A DNA stretch of 64,000 bases, from assembly GCA_045591315.1 (NCBI GenBank), contig JAZNSN010000029.1, forward strand, positions 106,550 to 170,549. The letters run 5' to 3'. Origin of the DNA: HGM04593 sp045591315 (GTDB lineage Bacteria; Bacteroidota; Bacteroidia; Bacteroidales; Bacteroidaceae). This document shows, in pieces, positions 17,851 to 26,966 of the stretch (position 1 is the first letter of the stretch; each line of letters starts with the position of its first letter). The notes under the pieces are model-generated. The model had not been told where the DNA came from, searched no databases, and worked only from the letters and a program-made list of their open reading frames with translations. The position numbers were made by a program, and so were the translations under genes.

Positions 17851-18894
17851 GTGAAGAGTAAGGTATTTGCATACATGCTGGCACTGGTTGCTCTTGTTTC
17901 CTGCGGAACCGGGGGCGACAGGAGTGCTCTGTCTGCCGATGAGCAGTGGACCTTGACCGTTCCGGCAGGAGTGAAGACCGATACCGTCTCCATTGATACA
18001 ATGTCCGTGGAAAATCCTTTCATAACCTATGACAGCGAAAGCAACATGTATTTCATGGTTGCTGACGGCGGATACATGTGGACAAGCAAGGAACTCCGTC
18101 TGTGGCATGGCCCGTACAATATCCTGCTGCAGGACAAGGCTTCGTGGATGAGCAAGGCTTCGGCAATTTACTCCCCGGAGATACACAAGTACAATGGCCG
18201 CTATTATTATATGGCATCATTCGAACGTGCCGACACAATGGTTGCCGGCAGCAACGGAGAACTCTTTCCGCGCCGTTCGTGCGTGGCATTGGTCTCAAAC
18301 AGCATAACAGGGCCGTACAGGACAATAGATGTTGCCGGTGAGTTGCTCGATATGCGCGAGAAAGCTGTACACCCAACATTTTGTACCGACGACTATGGTG
18401 TCGGGTACATGATATACAACCACGATGCGAGTCAGAACGGTGACGGCACGGTGCAGATAGTGCGCATCTCCGAGAATATGGCCCGCAGGGTAGGGGAAGC
18501 ATATATAATGTTCTCTGCATCGCGTAACGGATGGTCACGTTCGGCCAATGGCGAGAAGAATGCCTTCTCTCCGGTTATGGAAGCTCCGTTCCTCTTTGTT
18601 ACCGACGGCGGCAGAATGGGAATCATCTTCACTACGTGCATCGGTGATGAAAGGGCTCTTGGAGTTGCATATACCGAAACAGGGCATCTTGACGGCCCAT
18701 GGACAATAGAGCCGGAGCCTTTCATGACAGGCAATGTCGGCAGTGCGATGATGTTCAAGGACTATGACGGAACATTGGTAATGGCTGTTCAGAAAGATAC
18801 TGTAATTGACGGCAAGCAAAGGCATCTTCCGCGCCTTTTGAAGATGGAATCGCAATTTGAGAAACTACAAATTAAAGGATACTATAAATTTTAG
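17851..18894 (+). CDS. GH43-like five-bladed propeller lipoprotein
   Basis: Probable lipid-anchored carbohydrate-active protein. The N-terminus is a lipoprotein signal with lipobox LVSC and Cys at residue 18. The body resembles glycoside hydrolase family 43: ENPFITYDSESNMYFMVADGG, IYSPEIHKYNGRYYYMAS, SITGPY, VHPTFCTDDYGVGYMIYNH and HLDGPW, the repeated blade pattern of a beta-propeller. Catalytic Asp/Glu residues cannot be assigned by eye, so enzymatic activity is uncertain. Translation seems to start at GTG 17851. It lies 5 bases before nagB, so the pair likely handles an amino-sugar or glycan product. Confidence 0.75.
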   Translation: MKSKVFAYMLALVALVSCGTGGDRSALSADEQWTLTVPAGVKTDTVSIDTMSVENPFITYDSESNMYFMVADGGYMWTSKELRLWHGPYNILLQDKASWMSKASAIYSPEIHKYNGRYYYMASFERADTMVAGSNGELFPRRSCVALVSNSITGPYRTIDVAGELLDMREKAVHPTFCTDDYGVGYMIYNHDASQNGDGTVQIVRISENMARRVGEAYIMFSASRNGWSRSANGEKNAFSPVMEAPFLFVTDGGRMGIIFTTCIGDERALGVAYTETGHLDGPWTIEPEPFMTGNVGSAMMFKDYDGTLVMAVQKDTVIDGKQRHLPRLLKMESQFEKLQIKGYYKF

Positions 18895-18899
18895 GAATT

Positions 18900-19712
18900 A
18901 TGCGTTTAATTATTCAACCAAACTATCAGCAACTCTCTTGCTGGGCTGCATCTTATGTAGCAAAGAAAATCAATGAGTTCAAACCTACAGCCGAGAAACC
19001 GTTCGTTCTTGGTCTTCCTACCGGCGGAACTCCACTCGGTACATACAAGGAGCTCATCAACCTTTACAACAAGGGTATCGTAAGTTTCCAGAATGTAGTT
19101 ACATTCAACATGGACGAGTATGTTGGTCTTCCTGAGGAGCACCCTGAGAGCTACCACTCATTCATGTGGAACAACTTCTTCAGCCATGTAGATGTAAAGA
19201 GAGAGAATGTGAACATCCTCAACGGCAACGCAGAGGACCTTATCGCTGAGTGCGCTCGCTATGAGGAGAAAATCAAGTCTTACGGCGGTATCGACCTCTT
19301 CCTTGGCGGTATCGGCCCCGACGGTCACATCGCATTCAACGAGCCGGGCTCATCTCTCGCATCACGTACACGTATCAAGACTTTGACAACCGACACAATC
19401 ATTGCGAACTCACGTTTCTTCGACAATGACATCAACAAGGTTCCAAAGACTGCCGTTACAGTAGGTGTCGGCACTGTTATGGATGCAAAGGAGGTTCTTA
19501 TCCTCGTTAACGGCCACAACAAGGCTCAGGCTCTTTACCATGCAGTTGAGGGCAATATCACACAGATGTGGACTATCAGCGTTCTTCAGATGCACCAGAG
19601 CGGTATCATCGTTTGCGACGATGCAGCAACTGCTGAGCTTAAGGTAGGTACTGTAAACTACTTCAAGGATATCGAGCGCGACAACATGACTCCATGCTAC
19701 TGCTCTAAGTAA
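18900..19712 (+). CDS. nagB: Glucosamine-6-phosphate deaminase
   Basis: Converts glucosamine-6-phosphate to fructose-6-phosphate and ammonia, feeding amino sugars into glycolysis. Signatures: LGLPTGGTPLGTYKEL near the N-terminus, FNMDEYVGL with the catalytic Asp, and GGIGPDGHIAFNEPGSS holding the Asp/His/Glu active-site set. At 270 residues it matches the family. It is co-transcribed with the GH43-like lipoprotein and ended by a 17-base perfect hairpin. Confidence 0.97.
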   Translation: MRLIIQPNYQQLSCWAASYVAKKINEFKPTAEKPFVLGLPTGGTPLGTYKELINLYNKGIVSFQNVVTFNMDEYVGLPEEHPESYHSFMWNNFFSHVDVKRENVNILNGNAEDLIAECARYEEKIKSYGGIDLFLGGIGPDGHIAFNEPGSSLASRTRIKTLTTDTIIANSRFFDNDINKVPKTAVTVGVGTVMDAKEVLILVNGHNKAQALYHAVEGNITQMWTISVLQMHQSGIIVCDDAATAELKVGTVNYFKDIERDNMTPCYCSK

Positions 19713-19728
19713 GCAATCGAGCTATAAT

Positions 19729-19772
19729 AAAAAAGAACAGGACTGCGCATTTGAACAGTCCTGTTCTTTTTT
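19729..19772. terminator. Strong bidirectional terminator after nagB
   Basis: A perfect 17-base stem, AAAAAAGAACAGGACTG paired with CAGTCCTGTTCTTTTTT, has a 10-base loop. A-run and T-run on the two arms let it end both nagB and the convergent glycosyltransferase operon. Confidence 0.9.
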
Positions 19773-20633
19773 TTATTCTTCTTCTTGTTCGAGTCTCTCA
19801 ATAAGCCCGGTGCTGAACTCTATCCACTCGTTCATGTAGGGCTCAATCATCTCCTTTGTCGGGCGGCAATCCTTTATCTCGCTAATGCATCCGGCATATC
19901 CTTCGGCCAGCGGAATTGCCGTAAGCAGTTCCTTGTCGTGCTTTTCGAAGAATCTGATGAGGTCGGCTGCGCACAATGCCCTGAATAGCGCGTTCTTGAA
20001 CCTTGTCGCACTATGTGTAAGACTGCCGGGCCGCATACGGTAGTTGTAGCCGATATTGTCGGTATATACAACCTTGTTCGCGAAGAAGAGCTGGGGAATT
20101 ATTACAGGCGTGTCCTCTATGAACCTGCGCTTGCAGTAGGGCACCATCTCGTGAAGCTCCCTTCTTATAAGCTTGTTGTTCATGAAGACAATCCTTTCAC
20201 CCCAGAACCTTGTTAGCTTTTCCCGTCCCTCCACAATGCAGTTGCCGTATGACTTGCCCTCCCAACTGCCGTCGCTGTTGGCGATTCTTATTCCTCCGCT
20301 GACGATGTCTGCGTCATGTTCCTTCGCGCAGTTGTAGAGCGTCTCTATGAAATCATCCTCAAGCCAGTCATCTCCGTCAAGCAGGAGAATGTATTCGCCT
20401 TCGGCGGCCTCTATTCCTTTCCTGCGCGAAGCACCCGCACCCATGTTCGTGCTGTTGTATATGACCTTTACTCTCCAGTCCTTTATTTGCGAGAGTATCT
20501 CACGGGTGTTGTCGGTAGAGCAATCCTCCACCACGATTATCTCCAGTTCCTTGAATGTCTGCCTGCATGCCGATGCAATGGACTCTTCAATCCAAGGAGC
20601 CACGTTGTACGCGGTTATTACTATGCTTATCAT
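19773..20633 (-). CDS. Family 2 glycosyltransferase
   Basis: GT-A fold transferase using a nucleotide sugar; acceptor unknown. The N-terminal domain shows ISIVITAYNVAPWIEESIASA, VVEDCSTDNT, GAGASRRKGIEAAEGEYI and the metal-binding LLLDGDDW (about residues 84-91). It has no membrane segment and is 286 residues long, so it is probably a soluble or peripheral enzyme. It is the last gene of a minus-strand operon behind two small proteins of unknown role, which may be linked to its substrate. Confidence 0.9.
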   Translation of the reverse strand: MISIVITAYNVAPWIEESIASACRQTFKELEIIVVEDCSTDNTREILSQIKDWRVKVIYNSTNMGAGASRRKGIEAAEGEYILLLDGDDWLEDDFIETLYNCAKEHDADIVSGGIRIANSDGSWEGKSYGNCIVEGREKLTRFWGERIVFMNNKLIRRELHEMVPYCKRRFIEDTPVIIPQLFFANKVVYTDNIGYNYRMRPGSLTHSATRFKNALFRALCAADLIRFFEKHDKELLTAIPLAEGYAGCISEIKDCRPTKEMIEPYMNEWIEFSTGLIERLEQEEE

Positions 20634-20635
20634 AA

Positions 20636-20881
20636 TTATTCGGTCTTGAATCCCAATGCTTTGAGGAATATAGTGAACTGTGCGGTGTCGATGGTGAAAT
20701 TCCCCTCCTTTACATTTATTCCGGTGTCGTTTACAATACCGTTGCTTGCAACTGCTGTGCCTAATGTCACATACAGCTTGTTCTGGTTTGCAAGGCTTGT
20801 ACCGAACTGCAATCCTTTCCCTACTTCGGGAATGATATCGTATGTATCATCCCCAATCCTGATTTTGTTTATTGATGCCAT
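20636..20881 (-). CDS. Small protein of unknown function (81 aa)
   Basis: I do not recognise a characterised family. The protein starts MASINKIRIGDDTYDIIP, a pattern that recalls short beta-rich proteins from phage tail or head-decoration modules, but this is only a resemblance. It has no signal peptide or membrane segment. It sits between another small protein (5-base gap) and the GT2 gene (2-base gap), so the three are almost certainly one transcript. Confidence 0.75.
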   Translation of the reverse strand: MASINKIRIGDDTYDIIPEVGKGLQFGTSLANQNKLYVTLGTAVASNGIVNDTGINVKEGNFTIDTAQFTIFLKALGFKTE

Positions 20882-20886
20882 ATCCT

Positions 20887-21165
20887 TTAATTAATGATTA
20901 GTACTCCATCTTTTGCTCTTAAGTTGTCGGCTTTCAGTGCAAGAATATTCCCGGCTATTCTTATGCACAAGGCATTGCTGCCGATTAGTTTCAGTACACC
21001 GCCGTCGAATATGTACTCGATGCGTATTGCAGTGTTCATGCACGATGACGCAATCTTAGAAGCTATCAGTTCAAGATCGTTGCTGCCGAACAGCTCCTTT
21101 ATGTTGTTGAGGAATGTCATTGCAGGGCTGCCGTTTGACGAACTGAAGATTATTTTCTTTTTCAT
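20887..21165 (-). CDS. Small protein of unknown function (92 aa)
   Basis: Unrecognised. Start taken at ATG 21165 (MKKKIIFSSSNGSPA) rather than the more upstream in-frame start at 21228, because a promoter box at 21191-21184 lies between them. The protein is mixed alpha/beta with no signal peptide and ends LRAKDGVLIIN. The beta-rich C-terminal half (FDGGVLKLIGSNALCIRIAGN) resembles a small sandwich. First gene of the operon with the 81-residue protein and the glycosyltransferase. Confidence 0.7.
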   Translation of the reverse strand: MKKKIIFSSSNGSPAMTFLNNIKELFGSNDLELIASKIASSCMNTAIRIEYIFDGGVLKLIGSNALCIRIAGNILALKADNLRAKDGVLIIN

Positions 21166-21183
21166 CCTGTCTGTTTTTTGGGG

Positions 21184-21191
21184 CAAATGTA
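21184..21191 (-). promoter_or_regulatory. -7 box of the small-protein/GT2 operon
   Basis: Minus-strand TACATTTG predicts RNA starting near 21177, just before ATG 21165. This decides the start of the 92-residue protein. Confidence 0.5.
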
Positions 21192-21287
21192 GCACGGAGC
21201 CTCTCCTGCATGGTTGCTGAAATGCCATAATTGAAGAGCTGTTGCTATATTGTAATTCATAAATTATGTAATTTACAATAATTTAGA

Positions 21288-21295
21288 TATATTTG
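21288..21295 (+). promoter_or_regulatory. -7 box of the TPR-TPR-TIR operon
   Basis: TATATTTG fits the -7 consensus and predicts an RNA start near 21302. The -33 element is weak (TTATG around 21264-21268, 19 bases upstream). The box supports ATG 21331 as the start of the first TPR gene. Confidence 0.5.
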
Positions 21296-21330
21296 TGGTT
21301 TATAACAATAAACGAAATAATTCTGCTTGT

Positions 21331-24024
21331 ATGAATAGGAGATTATCATTTATATTATTATTCTCATTCTTTGCAATTCCGCTTTTGGGGCAAGTGCAGA
21401 AGGGTGTGGTAAAGAGCCGTGGCCGCGTAGATTCAAAAGGTGTTTATATTCCGGGTAAGGGCATTCCCGATGCTTTCATTAAAGTCAAAGGCGCAAATGA
21501 GGTAGCCAGCGGTGCCGACGGAAGCTTTGAACTGAATCTTCTTAACAGGAGCTTTTATCTTGAAAGTGTTTCCAAGAAGGGGTATATACTTGTCGATCAG
21601 GATCTCCTTTCGCGGCAATACGACTATTCTCCCAATAGCTTCATTATTGTGCTTACTACTCCGGAGCAGCGCAACAAAGACGAAATCGTTGCCGAACGCC
21701 GTTTGCGTAATGCAATGCAGCAACAGCTTCAGAAGAGAGAGAACGAGATAGACTCGCTCCGTAAGATGAACAAGCTAAGTGAAGATGAGTACAATAAGCT
21801 TCTTAAAGAGTTTCTCCTCAGTCAGGAGACAAATGAGAAGCATGTAAAAGAGATGGTTGAACGCTATTCGAGTATCGACTACGACCAGCTCGACGAGTCC
21901 AACCGCCAGATAACATCCCTCATTGAGCATGGCGAATTCGGCAAGGCTGATTCTCTCCTCAGGAGCAAAGGCGATGTCGCCCAGCGCGTAAAACAGTATA
22001 TGGAGCATATGAAACTCAATAAGTCAAGACGTGATGAGCTTCATAAGGAACAGGGCGACTTTGCAAAGAGCGAACAGATAGCGCTCCGTAACCTGGAGGA
22101 ACTCGCCAATGACTGTTACAACAGACACGAGATATTCAGAATGTCTCATAACAATGACTCTGCGGCATACTATATAAAGATGCGTGCGGCTCTTGACGAA
22201 GGTAACATACAGTGGCAGCTCGATGCTGGCTCGTTCCTCAATAAGTTCGTCTCTGATTATAAGGCAGCATTCAAGTATTATGACAGAGCATTGAAGATGA
22301 TTGTGGACCGGTATGGAAGAGAGCACGATGCCACTGCCTCGTGTTTCAGCAATATCGCTAATGTTCACGAAAATTGCGGTGAATATTCAAAGGCTATCGA
22401 GTATTACGGGTGGGCACTGCGCATAGAAGAGAAACTGCATGGCGACAGCAGTGCAGAAGCAGCTGCATGCTACAATAATCTTGGCAGTGTATATAACCTT
22501 ACCGGAAACTACTCTCTGGCGATGGAAAATTACACTAAGGCACTTGATGTGTATAAACAGAAGTACGGAGAGATTCATTCTTCTGTAGCAACTGCGTATA
22601 ACAATATAAGTACACTCCTCAACAAGCAAGGGAACTATGGCAGGGCTTTGGAGTATTCCATAAAGGCTGTCGAGATCAGTGACTCTGTCATGAGCGGCAA
22701 CAATCCTTCCATTGCGGCTCACTACAGCAGCATTGCACTTGCTTATGATAACTTGGGGGAATATGCAAAGGCTCTTGAATTCTATGAGAAATCACTCAAG
22801 ATGAAGATTTCGATATACGGCGAGAATCACCCCGATGTTGCAGCCGGATATTGCAATATCGGTACTTTGTACTCCGAAACAGGTTCCTATTCCGAAGCAT
22901 TGGGTTATTACCGCAAAGCATTGGGAATACAACAGGCAATACTTAGCGACAAACATCCCGATGTCGCTACAACTTACAACAACCTCGGACAGCTTTATAG
23001 CTTGACCGGAAATTACAGCAATGCTCTTGAGTATTACAAGAAAGCATTGGAGATACGTCAAGGCTTATATGGCGAGAATAATCCCGATGTCGCAAAACTA
23101 TATGGCAATATTGGTGTAGCACATTATAACAATGGTGAATATGAGTTGGCACGCGGGAACTATTTCAAGTCTATCGAGACCCAGTTGCAGCTTTACGGGG
23201 AAGAGCATCCCGATGTAGCCATGACTTACACTAACCTTGCTTTTCTGAGCGAAAAGAACGGTGATTACAATTCTGCGATGATTTATTTTGAGAAGGCATT
23301 GAATATACGCAAGTCGGTACTGGACGAGAACCACCCCGACCTTGCAATGAGCTATAATGGCATAGCCGGAATATATAAGGTGTTGGCCCAATACTCTTCT
23401 TCAATAAAGTATTATTCCAAAGCATTGGAGATTCTTCATAGGGTACATGGCGAAAAGCATCCTTCAATAGCTTCAGTGTATGGTAATATAGGTGTAGCTT
23501 ATGACAAGAGCGGAGATAAGGAAAAAGCCCTTGAGTTCTACGAAAAGGCACTGTCATTGCGTCTTGAACTTCTCGGCGACAAGCATCCCGATGTAGCCCA
23601 GAGCTACAATGACCTGGCAGCACTGCATGACAATAACGGAAATTACAATGATGCAAGACAATACTACAAGAATGCTCTGGAGATACAGCTGGAGGTACTG
23701 GGAGAGAAACACCCTAATGTGGCTGTGACATACAATAACATGGGAGTCGTATATAATAATCTTGAAATGTATCCTAAGGCAATGGACTGTTACAACAAGG
23801 CATTGGAGATACAGATAGGAGTGTATGGCGAGAATCATCCCGATGTGGCAACGACATGCAACAATATCGGTGCGGTTTATTTCAACTATGGCAATTACGC
23901 CAAAGCATCAGAGTATCTTAAGAGAGCATATACGATAATGAAGGAGTTCCTGCCTAAAGGACATCCGACATTGGAGATATTCCGTGAAAATATAGAACGT
24001 GTGGAATCAATGATAGGCCAGTGA
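21331..24024 (+). CDS. Secreted TPR protein 1, kinesin-light-chain-type repeats
   Basis: A 897-residue exported protein. It has a signal peptide (MNRRLSFILLFSFFAIPLLG). An 80-90 residue beta domain follows, resembling carboxypeptidase-regulatory modules (QKGVVKSRGRVDSKGVYIP, then IKVKGANEVASGADGSFELN). Next is a charged coiled-coil stretch, and then about 14 TPRs of 42 residues with consensus GENHPDVAxxYNNIGxxY...ALEYYxKALEI. The 42-residue period and the HPDVA linker are those of TPR_10/TPR_12 (kinesin light chain) repeats, which bind peptides or proteins. It should lie in the periplasm or outer envelope. First gene of a three-gene operon; its stop overlaps the next start by one base. Confidence 0.88.
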   Translation: MNRRLSFILLFSFFAIPLLGQVQKGVVKSRGRVDSKGVYIPGKGIPDAFIKVKGANEVASGADGSFELNLLNRSFYLESVSKKGYILVDQDLLSRQYDYSPNSFIIVLTTPEQRNKDEIVAERRLRNAMQQQLQKRENEIDSLRKMNKLSEDEYNKLLKEFLLSQETNEKHVKEMVERYSSIDYDQLDESNRQITSLIEHGEFGKADSLLRSKGDVAQRVKQYMEHMKLNKSRRDELHKEQGDFAKSEQIALRNLEELANDCYNRHEIFRMSHNNDSAAYYIKMRAALDEGNIQWQLDAGSFLNKFVSDYKAAFKYYDRALKMIVDRYGREHDATASCFSNIANVHENCGEYSKAIEYYGWALRIEEKLHGDSSAEAAACYNNLGSVYNLTGNYSLAMENYTKALDVYKQKYGEIHSSVATAYNNISTLLNKQGNYGRALEYSIKAVEISDSVMSGNNPSIAAHYSSIALAYDNLGEYAKALEFYEKSLKMKISIYGENHPDVAAGYCNIGTLYSETGSYSEALGYYRKALGIQQAILSDKHPDVATTYNNLGQLYSLTGNYSNALEYYKKALEIRQGLYGENNPDVAKLYGNIGVAHYNNGEYELARGNYFKSIETQLQLYGEEHPDVAMTYTNLAFLSEKNGDYNSAMIYFEKALNIRKSVLDENHPDLAMSYNGIAGIYKVLAQYSSSIKYYSKALEILHRVHGEKHPSIASVYGNIGVAYDKSGDKEKALEFYEKALSLRLELLGDKHPDVAQSYNDLAALHDNNGNYNDARQYYKNALEIQLEVLGEKHPNVAVTYNNMGVVYNNLEMYPKAMDCYNKALEIQIGVYGENHPDVATTCNNIGAVYFNYGNYAKASEYLKRAYTIMKEFLPKGHPTLEIFRENIERVESMIGQ

Positions 24025-26963
24025 TGATAAAGCGATTTTTGACATTTGTTTCGGTTTTGACCGTATTGCAGACATGTGTTTACTCTCAAGTGCAGAAAGG
24101 TCTTGTAAAGACGCGTGGTTATATTGACGAAAATGGTGCCTATGTTCCCGGAAAAGGAATACCAAGTGCATTGGTAAAGATAAAGGATGCAAATGAAGTC
24201 GGCAGCAGCGAGAATGGAACATTCGAAATAACTCTTCCCGATGAGAAGTTCTATTTGGAGAGTGTGCTCAAGAAAGGATATGTGGTATTGGACGAGGACC
24301 AGCTCTCCAGACAATATGACTATTCCCCAAATCCTTTCAATATAGTGTTGACGACCCCCGAAGCACAACTTGAAGCCAAACTTATAAATGAACGGAAGTT
24401 GCGTCGTGCTCTCAACCGTCAGCTTCAGAAACGTGAAGACGAGATAGAGGAACTCTATGCTCAGAACAAGCTTGCAAAGGAAGAGTACCAGAAACTCTTG
24501 CAACAACTCTATTCCTCTCATTCCGATAATGAGAAACTCATTCAGAGCATGGTTGAACGCTATTCACGCATAGACTACGACCAGCTTGACGATTTTAACC
24601 GTACGATAAGTGAACTTATTCTGAACGGTGAACTTGTCAGAGCCGACTCGATGCTCAATAGCAAAGGCAATATCCAGGACCGTATAAAACAGCATATTGC
24701 CCATCGTAAAGCCAATGCATCGGAGCGTGAAGAACTGGACAGAAGAGAAATGAATCTTCAGAAAAGTGAAGACGCGGAACGCAAGAATATGGAAGAGCTG
24801 GCATCGGACTGCTATAATAAGTTCGAAATCTCGTATATGCAGCATATGAACGATTCTGCCGAGTACTATCTGAACCTGCGTGCGTCTCTAGATACATTGA
24901 ATGCTGATTGGCAAATACAGACCATAATGTTTGTTAAGGAGTACCTCTCCGATTATGATAGAGCCAAAAAGATGTATATGCAAGCATTGTCCTCCTTGAT
25001 TGCACGTCATGGCGAGAAACATGTCAGTGTTGCAAAAATATATAATAATTTAGCTACCATATACAGTATCGAGGCGAATGCTGCAAAGGCTTTTGAGTAT
25101 TATAATAAGGCTATAGCAATCTTTACGGACATTTTCGGCGGCAATAATGAGTATGTTGCTGCATCAAAGGCTGGACTAGGAACTTTGTATTACGAAACCG
25201 GAGAATATTCTAAAGCGCTTGAAATATATGAAAGTGCCTTGAGTACTATAATACCCATTATGGGTGAGAATCACAATACCGTAGCAATATGTTATTATTA
25301 CATAGGACTCGTTTATTCATCCATGGCCGAATATGTCAAATCATTGGAATTTTTCAACAAGTCATTGAATGTGAGTCTTGCCGTTAATGGAGAAAGGCAT
25401 CCGTATGTAGCTTTGAACTATAACAGTATAGCTATATTGCACTACAGATTGGGAGATCCGGCAAAATATATTGAGCTGTTGAACAAATCGCTGGCAATCG
25501 AGAAGGAGATTTATAAGAACAATCATCCCAATTTGGCATCAGCCTATAACAATCTGGCATTCTTCTACGATAACTCAGGTGAATATTCAAAAGCACTTGA
25601 ATATTATGAAAAATGCCTTGATATGAGTCTCGCTATCTATGGTGAGAATCATCCTAGCGTTGCATCTGTTTATAATAATATTGCTTGTGTTTACGATAAA
25701 ATGGGAGAAATTTCCAACTCTTTGGAAATTCATGAAAAAGCCTTGAAGATATATCTTGCCGTTCATGGTGAAAGCCACCTTGATGTAGCAATGTCGTATA
25801 ATAATATAGCTACCGCATACAATAATCAGGGTGAATATTCAAAAGCTTTGGATATATATAATAAATCTTTGAATATATATATGGCCCTTTATGGCGATAA
25901 TCATCCAGATATTGCAAGAATTTACAACAATATCGCATATACATACAGTGAAACTGGCTGTTATGATGAGTCATTGGAACTTTATAACAAATCTCTTGAG
26001 ATGTATCTGGCTATATATGGCGAGAATCATCCTAATGTAGCACAAGCCTACAACAATATTGCATGTGTGGAAATTGAGCAAGCTCACTATTCATTGGCTT
26101 TGGAATATTTTAACAAGGCTTTAAAGATATATCTTTCTTTGTATGGCAACAACCACCATATGGTCACACACATATACAGGCATATGGCATTGGTTTATAA
26201 AAAGCAAGAAAATTATTCTAAAGCCTTGGAATTCTACACCAAATCTTTAGAGACGGATATTGCTACTCATGGAGAGATTCATCCTGATGTTGCAATATGT
26301 TATCATAACATTGCGGTTATTTACGATAAGTCTGGTGAGCTTGACAAAGCCCTGGAATTTTATGGCAAGTCTTTGGAGGTGCATGTGGCTGTTTATGGCG
26401 AAAACCATCCTGATGTTGCAGACTGTTATTATAATATTGCTGCTATTTACTATAAGTCAGGTGAACTTGACAAAGCCCTGGAATTTTATGGCAAGTCTTT
26501 GGAGGTGCATGTGGCTGTTTATGGCGAAAACCATCCTGATGTTGCAATCTGCTATCATAATATTGCGGTTATTTACGATAAGTCTGGTGAGCTTGACAAA
26601 GCCTTGGAATTTTATGGCAAGTATTTGGAAATGCGTGTGGCTGTTTGTGGCGAAAACCATTCTGATGTTGCAGACTGTTATTATAAAATTGCTGCTATTT
26701 ATTATAAGTCAGGTGAACTTGACAAAGCTCTGGAAGTTTATGAAAGATCCTTAGGAATTCTTCCTGAAATATATGGTGATACTCATATCAATGTAGCGGT
26801 ATGCTATATGAAGATGTCTGAAATATATCGAGTCCAGGGCAATAAGGCAAAGCTCCTGGATTGCTTGAAATATATGTATAGAATAATGTCCGTTAATTTG
26901 CCGGAAGAACATTCAACTATAATTAGCCTGAAAAAAGAAATTGAATCTTTGGAATCGAAATAA
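24024..26963 (+). CDS. Secreted TPR protein 2, paralogue of the preceding gene
   Basis: A 979-residue paralogue with the same plan: signal peptide (MIKRFLTFVSVLTVLQTCVYS), the QVQKGLVKTRGYID beta domain, a coiled coil, and about 16 TPRs of 42 residues. ATG 24024 shares its A with the TGA of the upstream gene, so translation is coupled. The last repeats (about 26280-26720) contain a near-identical 252-base DNA duplication, meaning recent repeat expansion. It is followed after three bases by the TIR gene. The arrangement suggests that the two TPR proteins form an extracytoplasmic scaffold or sensor for the TIR protein; that is inference. Confidence 0.88.
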   Translation: MIKRFLTFVSVLTVLQTCVYSQVQKGLVKTRGYIDENGAYVPGKGIPSALVKIKDANEVGSSENGTFEITLPDEKFYLESVLKKGYVVLDEDQLSRQYDYSPNPFNIVLTTPEAQLEAKLINERKLRRALNRQLQKREDEIEELYAQNKLAKEEYQKLLQQLYSSHSDNEKLIQSMVERYSRIDYDQLDDFNRTISELILNGELVRADSMLNSKGNIQDRIKQHIAHRKANASEREELDRREMNLQKSEDAERKNMEELASDCYNKFEISYMQHMNDSAEYYLNLRASLDTLNADWQIQTIMFVKEYLSDYDRAKKMYMQALSSLIARHGEKHVSVAKIYNNLATIYSIEANAAKAFEYYNKAIAIFTDIFGGNNEYVAASKAGLGTLYYETGEYSKALEIYESALSTIIPIMGENHNTVAICYYYIGLVYSSMAEYVKSLEFFNKSLNVSLAVNGERHPYVALNYNSIAILHYRLGDPAKYIELLNKSLAIEKEIYKNNHPNLASAYNNLAFFYDNSGEYSKALEYYEKCLDMSLAIYGENHPSVASVYNNIACVYDKMGEISNSLEIHEKALKIYLAVHGESHLDVAMSYNNIATAYNNQGEYSKALDIYNKSLNIYMALYGDNHPDIARIYNNIAYTYSETGCYDESLELYNKSLEMYLAIYGENHPNVAQAYNNIACVEIEQAHYSLALEYFNKALKIYLSLYGNNHHMVTHIYRHMALVYKKQENYSKALEFYTKSLETDIATHGEIHPDVAICYHNIAVIYDKSGELDKALEFYGKSLEVHVAVYGENHPDVADCYYNIAAIYYKSGELDKALEFYGKSLEVHVAVYGENHPDVAICYHNIAVIYDKSGELDKALEFYGKYLEMRVAVCGENHSDVADCYYKIAAIYYKSGELDKALEVYERSLGILPEIYGDTHINVAVCYMKMSEIYRVQGNKAKLLDCLKYMYRIMSVNLPEEHSTIISLKKEIESLESK
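26280..26720 (+). repeat. Recent 126/252-base tandem duplication inside the second TPR gene
   Basis: The 80 bases from 26341 and from 26467 are identical (offset 126 = 42 codons). The segments at offset 252 (26421-26466 with 26673-26718, and 26295-26340 with 26547-26592) differ by only two bases each. The copied unit is therefore a pair of TPRs. Older repeats in the same gene share protein sequence but not DNA sequence. Confidence 0.9.
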
Positions 26964-26966
26964 CAA

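Noticed and set aside
26260..26754. A 164-residue plus-strand frame in the second TPR gene
   Set aside because: Out-of-frame reading of the duplicated TPR DNA; its repetition merely mirrors the DNA repeat.
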